The position numbers and the translations under genes are program-made. Below the pieces are notes generated by a model. The model ran no database searches and was not told where the DNA came from. It saw nothing but the letters and a program-made list of their open reading frames with translations. From Symbiodinium natans (taxonomy: Eukaryota; Sar; Dinophyceae; Suessiales; Symbiodiniaceae), in NCBI GenBank assembly GCA_905221605.1, contig CAJNDS010002823.1, positions 332,001 to 396,000 of the forward strand: a stretch of DNA of 64,000 bases. The letters run 5' to 3'. Shown here piece after piece: positions 7,996-18,966 of this stretch. Every line of letters begins with the position of its first letter. The stretch's first letter is position 1.

Positions 7996-10818
7996 CCCCC
8001 GAAGCCGGCAAGTGGCAGTGTCAAAGCCACTGGCAGCAACAGCTCCGCGCCTGGAATGATCAAGAAGACCTCGGCCAGGACTTTAGCATATTTCATCGGG
8101 TTTTGGGTTTAGGGGTTTAGGGCTTGGGGGTTTCGGGACTAAGGTGTTGGGGTGCGTCCACCCTGAACCCCTAAACCCTAAACCCTTTTTTAAGACTGGA
8201 ACTGAGGCCAGCGCAGCATCCCTAAACCCTAACCCTAAACCCCCATCAACACGCATGAACCTCAACAATCAAACAAGGAGCCGAAAACGGCAGCAAACGC
8301 ACCAGGTCCTTCGCCGTTGTCTCCAACAGCTGTCGCTCGCCTAGATTTGGGCAGAAAATGGGGCAATCTGAAGAACCATCTTCAAGGCTTCGGATGGTTT
8401 AGGGTGTAGGGTTTAGGGTTTAAGTTTGGGGTTTAGGGTTTCGGAATGCCCCCGACTTACAACACGGGTGGGCTGTCAAGATTTGCACTCTTGCGTGTGA
8501 TGCCCCCTTTCGAAACCAGTGGATGCACACAAACACACACGGAGACAAACAATGCGACACTTACTTGCCTCATCCAGAACCGAATGCCCTGTAACTTACT
8601 GTCTTGATTTGCCTCCTTGGTTTGTGCAATGCTGCAAAGCATCACTCTTGCAACCCTTTGCTGTAGCTATAGGCAGCTATGCATCATGTTGTGAACTTTT
8701 GCCCCCTGGTTCTTAGTAGGGAATGAGGGAAGGAATATGTGTTATGTATATACATATATATATATATAAATATACATATATATATATATACCGTTTAAGG
8801 GATTATATATATATATATATATATATATAACCCTCATTCCCTCATTCCCTACTAAGAACCAGCCAGTTTACCTTCAGTGAAAGCCTGGCTGCGTCGCGTG
8901 AGCTTCTGGCCATTGGCTACTTGGTTTCGCAACCGCCACGCCGTGCCTCACTGCTGTGCGGATAAGGGTTTAGGGTTTAGGGTTTAGGGTTTGGGGTTTA
9001 GGGTTTAGGGCATGTTTGTCGTCTATAAGGCACGAAGTGACAAAGTGAAGGCTTCAGGTTGGGATGTTCCCCCTCAAACTAACAGCTCCTCAATAGGGAT
9101 TCTAGTACCCCCTATCCTAATCCCTGTTAAGGACTGTTAGTATACCCTCAACCCTAAACCCTAAACCCGTAACCCTAAATCCGTAACCCTAAATCCAAGC
9201 TTCAGGTTGCAAAAGCGGAGGACTTAGGCCCCCCGCGCGCGTTCACTGCAAGCAATCGGCTGCCGTGCCAGAGATGCAGTGCTTGATCCTTGGGTTTAGG
9301 GTTTAGGGTTTAGGGATGCTTGCTGCAGGGTTTGGGTCTATCTGCGAGCAGATTTTGACACGCCTGCAAACGGTACTTGGAGGTTCACGGGTAGCAGAAA
9401 GTGGGGTTATAAGTTAGGCTACGCACATCCTCATTAGGCTACATACTACCCTACTTCTAGCTAGACATGAACCTTCAAGTAGCCCTTCACACCACCTTCC
9501 TAGCTGGGAGCAACCGTGACAGGTACTCAGAGCACCGGGTTGGATGCGAGGATATCCCACCACTGATCCAACGCCACAAACTGGAGGGGTTTAGGGTTTA
9601 GGGTTTAGGGTTTAGGGTTTAGGGTTTAGGGTTTAGGGTTTAAAGGGTTTCCGAAACACCATAAGAAGACACACGAAATCATGCCAGGGATCCCATAGCC
9701 AAGCTCTTAATGTCTGTTGCTGCTGGTTGGCCAGGGGCTTCTTCCTGCGTGCCACGAGCATGGGGACTATGAGAACGCTCTTGCAACTTTGCCCCCTAAA
9801 CCCTAAGCCCTAAACCCTATAAACCCTAAACCCTAATCGGAAATTTTGCCGGTCACCACCCGAATGACAGCCGCGACCTGATGTCAAACTTCCTGCGTGA
9901 TGTCCAAACCCTTTGGCAGGTGCAAGTGGTTCAAAACCCTAAACCCTAAACCCTAAACCCTAAACCCTAAAACCTAAAACCTAAACCCTAAACCCTAAAC
10001 CCTAAACCCGGAAGGCGCCAGTTAAAGGCATCAAGTCCTCAAGGCCCCGAAGCCCTAAGCAAAAGGTTGAATCCAGAAAGCTCTCACTCGGAAGCTAATC
10101 AACAGACGCACGAAGTTCCCTACATGTCTATTGCACAGAGGGATTCTGGGAGGGGTGCACGAAACAGGGACCCACCCTGGGAAAGGGTAAAACCCGCGAC
10201 TGATGCAATCACGTGTGGCAAGCAAAACCTCACCAAAGCCCCCCTGGTGCTTAGTAGGGAATGAGGGAATCAGCCCCCTTATATTATATATATATACCTT
10301 TTAAGGGATGATCTCTCTCTCTCTCTCTCTCTCTGTCTTTGACGTTGCATCCCGAGGGTCTGGCGCTGCATAAGGTACCTCATTCCCGGAATTCCCTACC
10401 AAGAACCGGCCGGAAAGGACAGAGGCTCGAAGTCCGGAACCCCGCATCGTTCCTTTTGCTTGGGTCCGGCACGGTGCTGAGAGGCCGAATGGCCTCCCAA
10501 GATCCATTTAGGGTTTAGGGTTTAGGGTTTAGGGCTTGGGGTTTAGGGATGCTTGCTGCAGGGTTTGTGCTCAGCTTGGCAAGAAACGGGGGTTTCCGAA
10601 AATAGGGGGCTTCTTGGGGGTTCCCTTTCAGGGGATGCTGTTCTATCTTGGCGTATAAAAAGGGGTACCCTAAACCCTAAACCCTAAACCCTAAACCCTA
10701 TAAACCCTAAACCCTAATTTGGGAAAAGCTCTTAACTGGACCTTCTCCAAAGGCCATGGGTGTGGCTGTTGCCCCGCGCAAACATGTCCCGGAGGAACAC
10801 CCAGAGTCGGCACCTTAG
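7996..10818 (+). CDS. candidate 10-exon gene, unknown product
   Basis: Modelled exons: 7996-8099, 8294-8396, 8481-8590, 8878-8955, 9228-9293, 9523-9588, 9871-9919, 10022-10186, 10423-10512, 10729-10818 (TAG). They sum to 307 codons with every phase matching and every intron GT...AG. Exon 8 alone is open for 55 codons (SEANQQTHEVPYMSIAQRDS). Other stretches: CDAPFRNQWMHTNTHGDK, RDLMSNFLRDVQTLWQ, NPASFLLLGSGTVLRGRM. Four donors lie exactly at GTTTAGGG (8397, 9294, 9589, 10513). Intron 3 and intron 8 each hold a complete M3 element, intron 4 an M2 element, intron 5 a complete M1 element, and intron 7 is mostly CCCTAAA. No start codon is placed, so the 5' end is probably missing; 7769-7860 may be an earlier exon. 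No domain was recognised. The splice choices were made by eye and some alternatives exist, notably at 8955 and 9228. Confidence 0.4.
8706..8862. mobile_element. M3 inverted-repeat element, complete (157 bp)
   Basis: CTGGTTCTTAGTAGGGAATG at the left and CATTCCCTACTAAGAACCAG at the right are perfect inverted repeats. The interior is an AT microsatellite. It lies inside modelled intron 8591-8877. Confidence 0.85.
9059..9145. mobile_element. M2 inverted-repeat element, right end replaced by CCCTAAA
   Basis: Left end TTGGGATGTTCCCCCTCAAA matches the other M2 copies. The right half reaches GGACTGTTAGTATA and then passes straight into CCCTAAA repeats. Confidence 0.65.
9375..9480. mobile_element. 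M1 inverted-repeat element, complete (106 bp)
   Basis: ACTTGGAGGTTCACGGGTAG and CATGAACCTTCAAGT at the ends; flanked by TA on both sides. It lies inside modelled intron 9294-9522. Confidence 0.75.
9589..9642 (+). repeat. TTTAGGG tract at an intron start
   Basis: About seven copies beginning directly at the modelled donor GG|GTTTAGGG. Confidence 0.95.
9935..10010 (-). repeat. CCCTAAA tract filling an intron
   Basis: About ten copies make up most of the 102-bp modelled intron 9920-10021. Confidence 0.95.
10244..10409. mobile_element. M3 inverted-repeat element, complete (166 bp)
   Basis: CTGGTGCTTAGTAGGGAATG and CCTACCAAGAACCGG ends; interior has AT and CT microsatellites. Inside modelled intron 10187-10422. 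Confidence 0.8.
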
Positions 10819-10825
10819 TTGGGGT

Positions 10826-10897
10826 TTAGGGTTTAGGGTTTAGGGTTTAGGGTTTAGGGTTTAGGGTTTAGGGTTTAGGGTTTAGGGTTTAGGGTTT
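10826..10897 (+). repeat. TTTAGGG tract, about 10 copies
   Basis: Perfect heptamer array just after the stop codon of the 7,996-10,818 model. Confidence 0.97.
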
Positions 10898-11361
10898 GAA
10901 ACGGAAAGGCCTTGTACTCGCCGCCCTGCAGATCATGCAGTGCTTACATGTGTGAGGTGGCAAACATCTCCCAAGCAGTTCTTACATCCTGCCGTGTTCT
11001 TGCATGTTGGGGTGATCTTGAACGGTGCCTTGCGAAGACGCCCGAGTCCTTTCCAGCGTGATGCCACACGCCGCATGGCCACAAGCGGTGCGCCTCCTTC
11101 TTTCGCTTACTGTGTCTTCCTGACGGAATCATGCACGCAAAGGCGCAAATTACTTTTGCTGAAGTTGTTTCCAACCGTCATAACATACGACAAGTAGTAT
11201 AGTGATCACAATGTCAGTGGTGATGATTTGGATGATCTCCGAGAGACGTGAACTGCGCGTGTCCCTGGGCGCAAATAAGAATGGCCGCCATGGCAAGAAC
11301 AATAATACAGCCCAGATAAATCACAGAACTAGGCGTTTGAACTATCGAGTACTGAGGGGTA

Positions 11362-11557
11362 AAAGGAGGGACCCCTAGAAGGGACCCTTAATCTTATTCC
11401 CCTATATAACCCAAAATATGTATATGTATATGCATACGTATACGTATACGTATATGTGTATATATATATAACTACCCGATATAGTCCCTAAACACCTACG
11501 TAGCCGCGAAATAAGCCCCCAAGAACCCCTAAGGTCCCTTATAAGGGTCCCTCCTTT
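11362..11557. mobile_element. M7 inverted-repeat element (196 bp)
   Basis: AAAGGAGGGACCCCTAGAAG at the left is inverted at the right as TATAAGGGTCCCTCCTTT. An ATATGT/ACGTAT-rich core lies at 11415-11475. It is absent at the matching place in duplication copy 2 (about 20,730). Confidence 0.7.
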
Positions 11558-11579
11558 CCTAAGCAGCTATGGTCCCCAC

Positions 11580-11673
11580 GGGTTCTTAGTAGGGAATGAG
11601 GGAATGAGGGTCCGAGAAAAACCCTGTAAGGGAGAACATAGGGCTCGCATTCCCAATTCCCTACGAAGAACCA
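11580..11673. mobile_element. M3 inverted-repeat element (94 bp)
   Basis: GGTTCTTAGTAGGGAATGAGG and CAATTCCCTACGAAGAACC ends. Absent from the paralogous site near 20,900. Confidence 0.8.
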
Positions 11674-11687
11674 GCCAGTGGTTCCCC

Positions 11688-11757
11688 AACCCTAAACCCT
11701 AAACCCTAAACCCTGAACCCTAAACCCTAAACCCTAAACCCTCAACCCTAAACCCTG
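11688..11757 (-). repeat. CCCTAAA tract
   Basis: About ten copies between two M3 elements. Confidence 0.95.
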
Positions 11758-11862
11758 TAGTACCTTTGTTCTTCCTCGGCCTCCTCGACTCCTCGGACAT
11801 TGGGTGCACAGGTCGATTCCCGGACTTTCTGACCATCAAGGAAGACCTCTGACAAATTACTA

Positions 11863-11970
11863 CTGGCTCTTACTCAGGAATGGGGGAATGAGGGCCTTGC
11901 ATCATCCCTTGCAGGGTATATATAGAGTTTCAGAGGGCCCTCACTCCCCTCATTCCCTACTGCGAACCAG
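11863..11970. mobile_element. M3 inverted-repeat element (108 bp)
   Basis: CTGGCTCTTACTCAGGAATG and CATTCCCTACTGCGAACCAG ends. Absent from the paralogous site near 20,970. Confidence 0.75.
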
Positions 11971-12489
11971 GGGGGAACGAAGCTACTGGGCTTTGCTTTG
12001 GTTTTACAGGGCTTCTAGGCCGATGCCTCGGTAATAATCAACTACCATGTCTGCACGGTCCGATACGGTCCGAAGCTTTTTGCCTCGCTGTTGGCGTGAC
12101 GCACTCTGCTTTTCATGTGGCAATTATCTCAACTTGAAGTTGAAATTTCAAGTTGACAGGACCTGGGCAGGAGGGACTGCATCTGCATTTACATCGAAAC
12201 AAGCCATGGCCGTTAGACGATGCGAGCTTGACACAGCTGCCCCTGGAGTCAGCCTCACTGCAAGAAGGGGCTTGCAACATCTGCCGTGATCTCGGACGTT
12301 TAGAGCTGGTTCAAAGCTTTTGTGCAACAGCAGCATACATTGCCTAGCAGCCTAGCATTGGCATTGGCAGATGAACCAACCTGCGCATGCTTCGTGCATG
12401 TGCTGCTTCTGATCAAGGCACTGATGTCAGCAAACGCCGCAGTCTCAGTGTTCGCTGTTCTTGTCGGGCCGTGCGGAATGTCCTAAATG

Positions 12490-13130
12490 TTCGGTTACAG
12501 TGAAACCACTGCATAGGAAATGGTCGTGTAAGAAACTGGGCGAATTGCGGCTACCTTTTAGCTAGGAAAACTTAGGGTGCCCTAGTGTTTTGGGGCCACT
12601 TTCTTAAAATCACGCTTGCAAACCCCTACGGGCCCGCTCCTTTTGTAACATACCAAAAATGTTGTACCCCAACCTTTCCCTGATAGGCCCATATAGGCCC
12701 CAGAAGCGTCAGCCTTTAAACAACAAGCCTTGAGCGTCCTGGCCCATACTCAAAACCCAGAAGCCCCAAAACCCTCAAGCCCTGAGCCCTAGGCCCCAAG
12801 CCCTAAGCCCGAAACCCCCTGCGGACCGCGAGCCTTCATACTTCACCACCCTTAACGGAATTGCCCCAGGGGCCTGGCCGGGGCCAGGCGGTGGGGGAAT
12901 TCACTGTTCACATCCAACATCTGGATTCCCCTACAAGACAAGGACCTGGCCGGGGTTTGGCCTAGTGGAAAAGCGAACTCTCTTAACTCTTAAGAAACAA
13001 ATTAAGAAATCAAGAATACCCTAGCTCAATCCCCCCCTCGCCGGTATGGAGCAATGGAAACGAAGACACTTGGGGTGCCCTACCGCCAGAGAGCCGTTTT
13101 CTTAATACAACGCTTCCACTGCAATTGAGA
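12490..13130. other. insertion present in duplication copy 1 only
   Basis: Copy 2 runs directly from the match of 12485 to the match of about 13140. The inserted 0.6 kb contains a direct repeat (CTTAGGGTGCCCTAGTGT... at 12570 and CTTGGGGTGCCCTACCGC... at 13068) followed each time by TTTTCTTAA and an ACGCTT motif. No coding frame was recognised. Confidence 0.5.
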
Positions 13131-14061
13131 TCACCCTTTGTGTTCACAAGGGGTCGCAACTTCATCCCGCACGGATGCGTGACACAGCCGCACCTTCTTG
13201 GCATGTGCAGCTGAGAGGCTTGCTGCTACAGCAGGAAACATGCAGGCGCATGCTTCGCGCGCGTGCTGCTGTCAGCCTTAAGAAAGTTTCAGTTTAGAAA
13301 TTATTTACAAGCGGAATCCCCTCGGATTCGCTGCACACAGCAGATGGTCCGCTCGGTCAGGACAACATTCCACCACGTATCTGTGCACCAGGACTCAAGA
13401 AGCAGCCCCGCAAAGAGCAGGATTCCCTTGTAATACGGACCCCAGTAAGCCACCCTAATTTCGGAAACCACCATTTGACTTCCATGGGTCAACTTGTGAT
13501 TCTTTAGACTGTCTTGTCATGTGCAGCTAAAGCACTGCCCACTGCTTTTTCAAATTGCGCCATACTTGGCACATTGGCACTGGCCAAAAGGGCACGAAAG
13601 GGAACTTTCAAAAAAATTGTACGATCAGCAGTGCCATTGGAGGCAGCTGCAGCCCTGCCTTTGGATGCAGGCGCCTTGCCTCAAAGGTGTCCTGAGACCT
13701 GTGGGAGTTGCACAGCCACATATGAAAATGCTCAGTTCACACAGATCTCAGGAAATCGGTGCGTACGCAGGCACTGCCTCTCGGTTTGCGGAAAGACATG
13801 CAGCCTACATAGCCTGCATGGCCTGTTCGATGGCAGCTTCAGCAACCTCTTGCTCAAGCTGCCAGGTTCTGGAACCTGCCCCCTGGTGGAGATTCAAGGT
13901 GCCCTGGACGTAGGCCGGGGCACTCTGTCTCAACTGGCGAAGGTCGCGCAGTGGCTCCTGCACATTCCTTAGCTTCCGGTTCGTCGGCCCAAGATAGCCG
14001 AAACACATTTGGCCCGGATAGGCCATAGGGCACCCCCATATGGCACCCCGAAGACCCCCTT

Positions 14062-14131
14062 AACCCTAAACCCTAAACCCTAAACCCTAAACCCTAAACC
14101 CTAAACCCTAAACCCTAAACCCTAAACCCTC
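14062..14131 (-). repeat. CCCTAAA tract, about 10 copies
   Basis: Perfect array inside duplication copy 1; copy 2 has unrelated sequence here. Confidence 0.97.
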
Positions 14132-14278
14132 GTCGAGCTGCATTTCCTCAGCAACTCCAAGAAGCAGGACGACGTAGGCCACTGCCACTTTTCTCGGGCT
14201 GCCTTCGGACACAACAAGTCATCCCTGGACCCTGATCTGAGCAAGTCTACTCAACGCGGGTGCCATGCCTTGGGCAGC

Positions 14279-14360
14279 TTCTATGGGGGTTGAGGAACAT
14301 AAGGGACCCCTAGCAGAGTCATCAAGTAGTAGGATTCCCTTAGAATAAGGACCCCCAATG
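14279..14360. mobile_element. possible small inverted-repeat element
   Basis: ATGGGGGTTGAGGAACATAAG and AATAAGGACCCCCAAT are approximate inverted ends. It is missing from copy 2. Confidence 0.35.
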
Positions 14361-15959
14361 GATCCAACTCAGGGGGCTCGGCACTCTCAGGTATCCACTC
14401 AAGTCAGGAAGCACGCGCCGCAACGTCTAATTCTCAGCTTCCTTGGCCTTTAAACCTCAAATCATCTGAGCTTCGCCCTCAAATCGGCTATTGAGTTGGA
14501 CCAAGCGACTGGCCAAAGTGAAGAAACGTGTTCCGCACCTTGCTGCAAGCAACATGCTGCCTCTCTCGAAGCGCATGGTCTGGCCATGTGGACCCTAAAC
14601 CTGCATGGGCGATTATGCCCTATAAACCCCTTCATAACCCCCTTATAAAAAGACCCTTTCTAGGGGGTTGGGTTAGGGGGGATTATAGAGCTGAAATAGC
14701 CCATGCTGGAAATTTCAGTACGCAGCAAACTCCACAAACTGCTGTTAGACGGGAACCCGGAGCCCCTGCTGTTCTGGGGCCTTGGGAGGAGCTATTCTGC
14801 AGAGGTGGGGGGGGCCCCAAACCCTAAACCCTAAACCCTAAACCCTACACCCTTCAATTCCAACGTGCAGTTCCGAACACCTGCCTCAGCATGAGCGGAC
14901 CAGGAAAGCCGAACTGCAACAAGTCATCCCAACAGAGCCTCTTAGTTGTCCAGCAAGCTAGGGGAACTAAAGGTTAACCTTTGGGAATTTATAGGGATTA
15001 TACTACCCCAAAGAGGTTAATGGTTATCTACTCTACTACCCTAAACCCTAAACCCTAGACTTGCCCAAGTCACAGCCATGACGAGGTCCAGGCTGACATC
15101 GGATCCGTCCTCGGACTCCGCGCACCCAAGGAGGCACCGCTTCCAAGCTCAGAAGGTTGATGGACTTCCATGCCCCTTCTTCAGGGTTTACAGGGTTTAG
15201 GGACTTTTTGGGGGTCGCACTTCGAGCAACATGCATCTGGGCAGCTGATTCTTGGGCCGTCCCCGATTCATCTGACTCCTCGTTCATGGCGTCCTTGGAG
15301 CACGCGGTTTCACAAAGCGATGTGGAAACCAACAGAAGCAATTGCTGCCGGCCACAGCACTTGTAACTGCATCCTGGACACGGCATGCCGCGAATCTTCT
15401 CCTGCATCTGGGTCCCTCTTTTGGGCAGCTGCTGCCTCAGTGACGGCTTATACGGTTTAGAGTTTAAGGGTTCAGGAACCTCAGCAACCCTGAATTACCC
15501 TTCAAAATGCCGGGGTGGTCACAGGGACGCCTTACGTGACCCCGATAGCGGAAGCAAACCCAAGACAAGCCAATTTAACCGATAATCTAGAAACGCAGCG
15601 GTGATGGTACTAGGAATGGCTATGAGCAAAAGGAGGGAATGGCCAAAACACTGATTCTCAATGCATTTTGGCCTCTTTCGTACACCATACTGCAGAAGGA
15701 TGTTTGACAGACGCTTCTCGAACAATACGCGCTGTCACAAGCGTTCCTGCCGTTTTTGCAAACATGGCCCCAATCACTGCCCTGCGCAACGCCATTGGCC
15801 TAGAGCAATCAGAAAAACCCACGAATTATGCATGTCGAACCACATAGCCGATAGCCGTTATTCATGTCACTATTCGTATTCACGATACCACTATTATTGT
15901 TATTGGCCTTGGATGTGCTGTCACTAATAAGCTTGCTATTGATATGTTGTTATCGCTAT

Positions 15960-16290
15960 TCTTATTTGTTATTGTTGTTGCTGCTGTTCTTGTTCTTGTT
16001 ATTACCATTGCTCTCGGCATTGTTATTGTTGTTGGTCTCGTTTCTTACCTTCCTGTGGTCCTTATTGCTTCTTATGTGATTATGTGTTTGTGTTTTTATT
16101 CTGCGTGGTTGGTCGGTCGGAGGGTCTTTCTTGCGGTTGTGGTTGTGGTTGTGGTTGTGCTGGTGGCGGTGGCGGTGGCAGTGGCGGTGGTGGTGGTTGT
16201 CGATGTGTTGGTTGTCGATGTGGTGGTTGTCGATGTCGTTGGTGTCGTTGTTGTGGTTCTTGTGGTTGTTGTTGACGTTGTGGATGCTGT
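15960..16290. repeat. (GTT/GGT)n-like microsatellite
   Basis: Degenerate GTT, GCT and GGT triplets. The matching position in copy 2 carries the AGT microsatellite and the tandem array. Confidence 0.85.
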
Positions 16291-17144
16291 TGTTAGTTGA
16301 CCTCAACACACCCAAGGCGCCCTCTCGACAACGAAAATGAGCCTACACCGTGCGCACATACCTAAGTTCTTGTCTGCTTTGGCTGTGGCCACAGACCTGT
16401 TAGATTCGGGTAACGCTGAGAGACTGCTAGCGGGATGCGATGGGAATGTGGCGGGATGCCCCCTGTGCCCAGAGTCGGAAAGCGAAACAGAGCAAAGAAA
16501 CCTGTTTCTAAACTCCCAGCTGTTCAATGCAAGCAGCGTCGGCGCAGCTCTCACTGGGAGCACAGCAAGCAGCGCTAGCGGCGCTAGCCGTGCTAGCAGT
16601 GCCAGCATCTGCGGGAGCCGCTTGAGCTGGGAGTGATGACGAGCTTGCAAGGCTTGCATCCTCTGCTATGTCGCCAGCATCAGACCCATCTGAGACCTCA
16701 AGGACTGCTATGGCTGATGCATACTGATGCTTTCAGGAAGTGTAGCTTCGTTCATTGACATGGTGCAAGTATTGAAATTCCGATTAGAGCTGGGACGCCG
16801 ATATGCTGCAAGCAAGGTAAAACACATTGAAAGGCCGCGCGAGCAGCTGGAAACCAGCAAGTATGCGCTCTAAACAAGAAGCCCTGGCCAGAGGTACTGC
16901 CAGGACGCTCCGCGTTCCAGCCTGCCACGATGTTTGCGCTTCTCCTCTACACCGTGGTGCGCATAAGGGCAGGCCTTGCGGCGACGTGAGTTTCTTCAAA
17001 ATTTGGGGGGGGGGGGGGGGGGGGGCGGGGGGGGAGGAGGAGTTACAAGTCATAAGGGATCCTGTATGTTTAAGAGGCACCTAGAAGGGAACCCAATATT
17101 TGAGGAAAATCCCGTGCAAGCCCTGCACCCTTTCACGCAACAAG

Positions 17145-17215
17145 TTAGGGTTTAGGGTTTTAGGGTTTTAGGATTTTTGTTTTTAGGGTTTTAGGGCTTA
17201 GGGTTTAGGGTTTAG
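17145..17215 (+). repeat. TTTAGGG tract, degenerate
   Basis: TTTAGGG with TTTTAGGG variants. Confidence 0.9.
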
Positions 17216-18599
17216 GGACTCAGCTGGGGGCCTCGATTTTGAACCAATGGGACTAAATCTTACGCTGCGCTACCTCGCCAGCAGAACAGGACCAGGTCTC
17301 CATGAAGACGCTGCACCACCTGCCAGATGCTTGCTGCAGTTCTAATTGGGGCTCAGTGATGTCTTCGAGCGGTTGCAAGCTTGAGCGTCCTAGGTTTGCA
17401 GGGCTTATACGCGTTGCGCGGTCTCTTGGGCAGGGCTTCGTGCTCCTTGTGTCGTGCGGCTGCTAGAGATGCCACATCTCTAAATCCCCAAAGTCCTACA
17501 GATCCTTACCGGCAACGAGTCTATACTGCTCTAGCAGGCATCCTCGCATCCTGCACTGCTGCACTCTGGGGCCGCGCCAGCTGAGGGGCTCTAACAGGGA
17601 TTGGCTGAGCTTCAAAATGTTTATGCAGCTGGTAGCGGCCGAGCTGCTTTGTCTTCGCCAGATTTGGCTTCTCACGAAGCTGACCGCGCCCATGCGCGAA
17701 GTTGCAAGCGCTTCCTGCAGTTTCGGGCTAAGCTGGCTGCTGACCACATTGTCGAGAAGCGGGTATGCTGATTAGGAGGAAGGGCCACAAAGTGCATGGC
17801 ACGGTCTGGCTCTAGCTTGAGCCTGAAATCAGCCCTAAACCCAAACCCCGGAACCCGAAGCCCTAAACCCTAAACCCTAAACCCTGGTTTCATGGCCCTC
17901 GGATTTTTAGCCTCCCGAAAACACGCGATCGCACCCAGCCTCGGGAGCACTTGCCCTTCTCCTGGGCGGGTCAAGGCCGAAGGATTTAAGGTTTAGGGTT
18001 TAGGGTTTAGGCCCTGTTTTCGATGTATTTTTCTTCACATTTTCAGGGCATGAAGCTTCGATAGTTCGATTTCAAAGAACATCATTTATTCCATTGGGTC
18101 CTTTCGCCACACTTTCCATATGGCGATCGTGGCAAGCATCCGAGAGCATGCCTGTAGTCTAGCAAGAATGCGAAGCTTTGGGCGCGCCCTTCGGGCTAGA
18201 ACATCCTGAGGATGGGAAGCCGTAAACCCAAAACCCAAAAACTAAAAACTTGAACCTTGAACCCTAAACCCTAAACCCTAAGAAAGGCAAAACGTCGCAA
18301 GTATCAGAAGCTTGGCAGCCGAAAACCTGCCTCCAACAGCACGGCTTGGCTATGGATACAATGCCAGAAATCATTTGTGTTAGTCCCCTCTCCCTCGTAT
18401 TCAACCCCCCCTCCCCGCCGACCCCGTAATATTAGGGCTTAGGGTTTAGGGTTATACTGTAATAAAACCTATTCTGGGAGAGAGTGTTTAATGTTAGGGG
18501 GTCGGGGGTGGGTTTTCATATTTGGGGGAAGGTGGTTACAAAGGAAGGCGCAAGCAACATGCCGCAGCTCAAGTAGATGGAGGTGAAGGGGGTGCCACA

Positions 18600-18725
18600 A
18601 AACAACTTGAACAAAAAAAGAGTAGTTACAAGTGGGGTCAAAAGGGCCCTAAATAAGGTTACACGCCCAGTTGTCCCACTGAACACCCTACTAAAAGCTA
18701 CCGTCGAAACTTCAAGAAGGCCTTT
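18600..18725. mobile_element. degenerate M1-like element
   Basis: Internal motif AGTAGTTACAAGTGGGGT and a right end CTACCGTCGAAACTTCAAG resemble M1, but the left terminal repeat is not clear. Confidence 0.3.
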
Positions 18726-18860
18726 GAAAGGGTATTTTTTGGAAGCAGGGCAAGCCCCTTTAAACCCGCTTCTGAGCACTTCTGAACGCTTTTGGGCTTA
18801 GGGCCGCCAGTGTGCTGGGTTTGTAAGGCTCGATCTTGTATCAGCTGAGCAAAAGTCGGC

Positions 18861-18966
18861 TAAACCCTAAACCCTAAACCCTAAACCCTAAACCCTAAAC
18901 CCTAAACCCTAAACCCTAAACCCTAAACCCCAAACCCTAAACCCTAAACCCTAAACCCTAAACCCA
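18861..18966 (-). repeat. CCCTAAA tract, about 15 copies
   Basis: Nearly perfect array with one CCCCAAA unit. Confidence 0.97.

Noticed and set aside
15944-16315. Long Val-, Leu- or Asn/His-rich frames
   Set aside because: Translations of a degenerate GTT/GGT triplet repeat.
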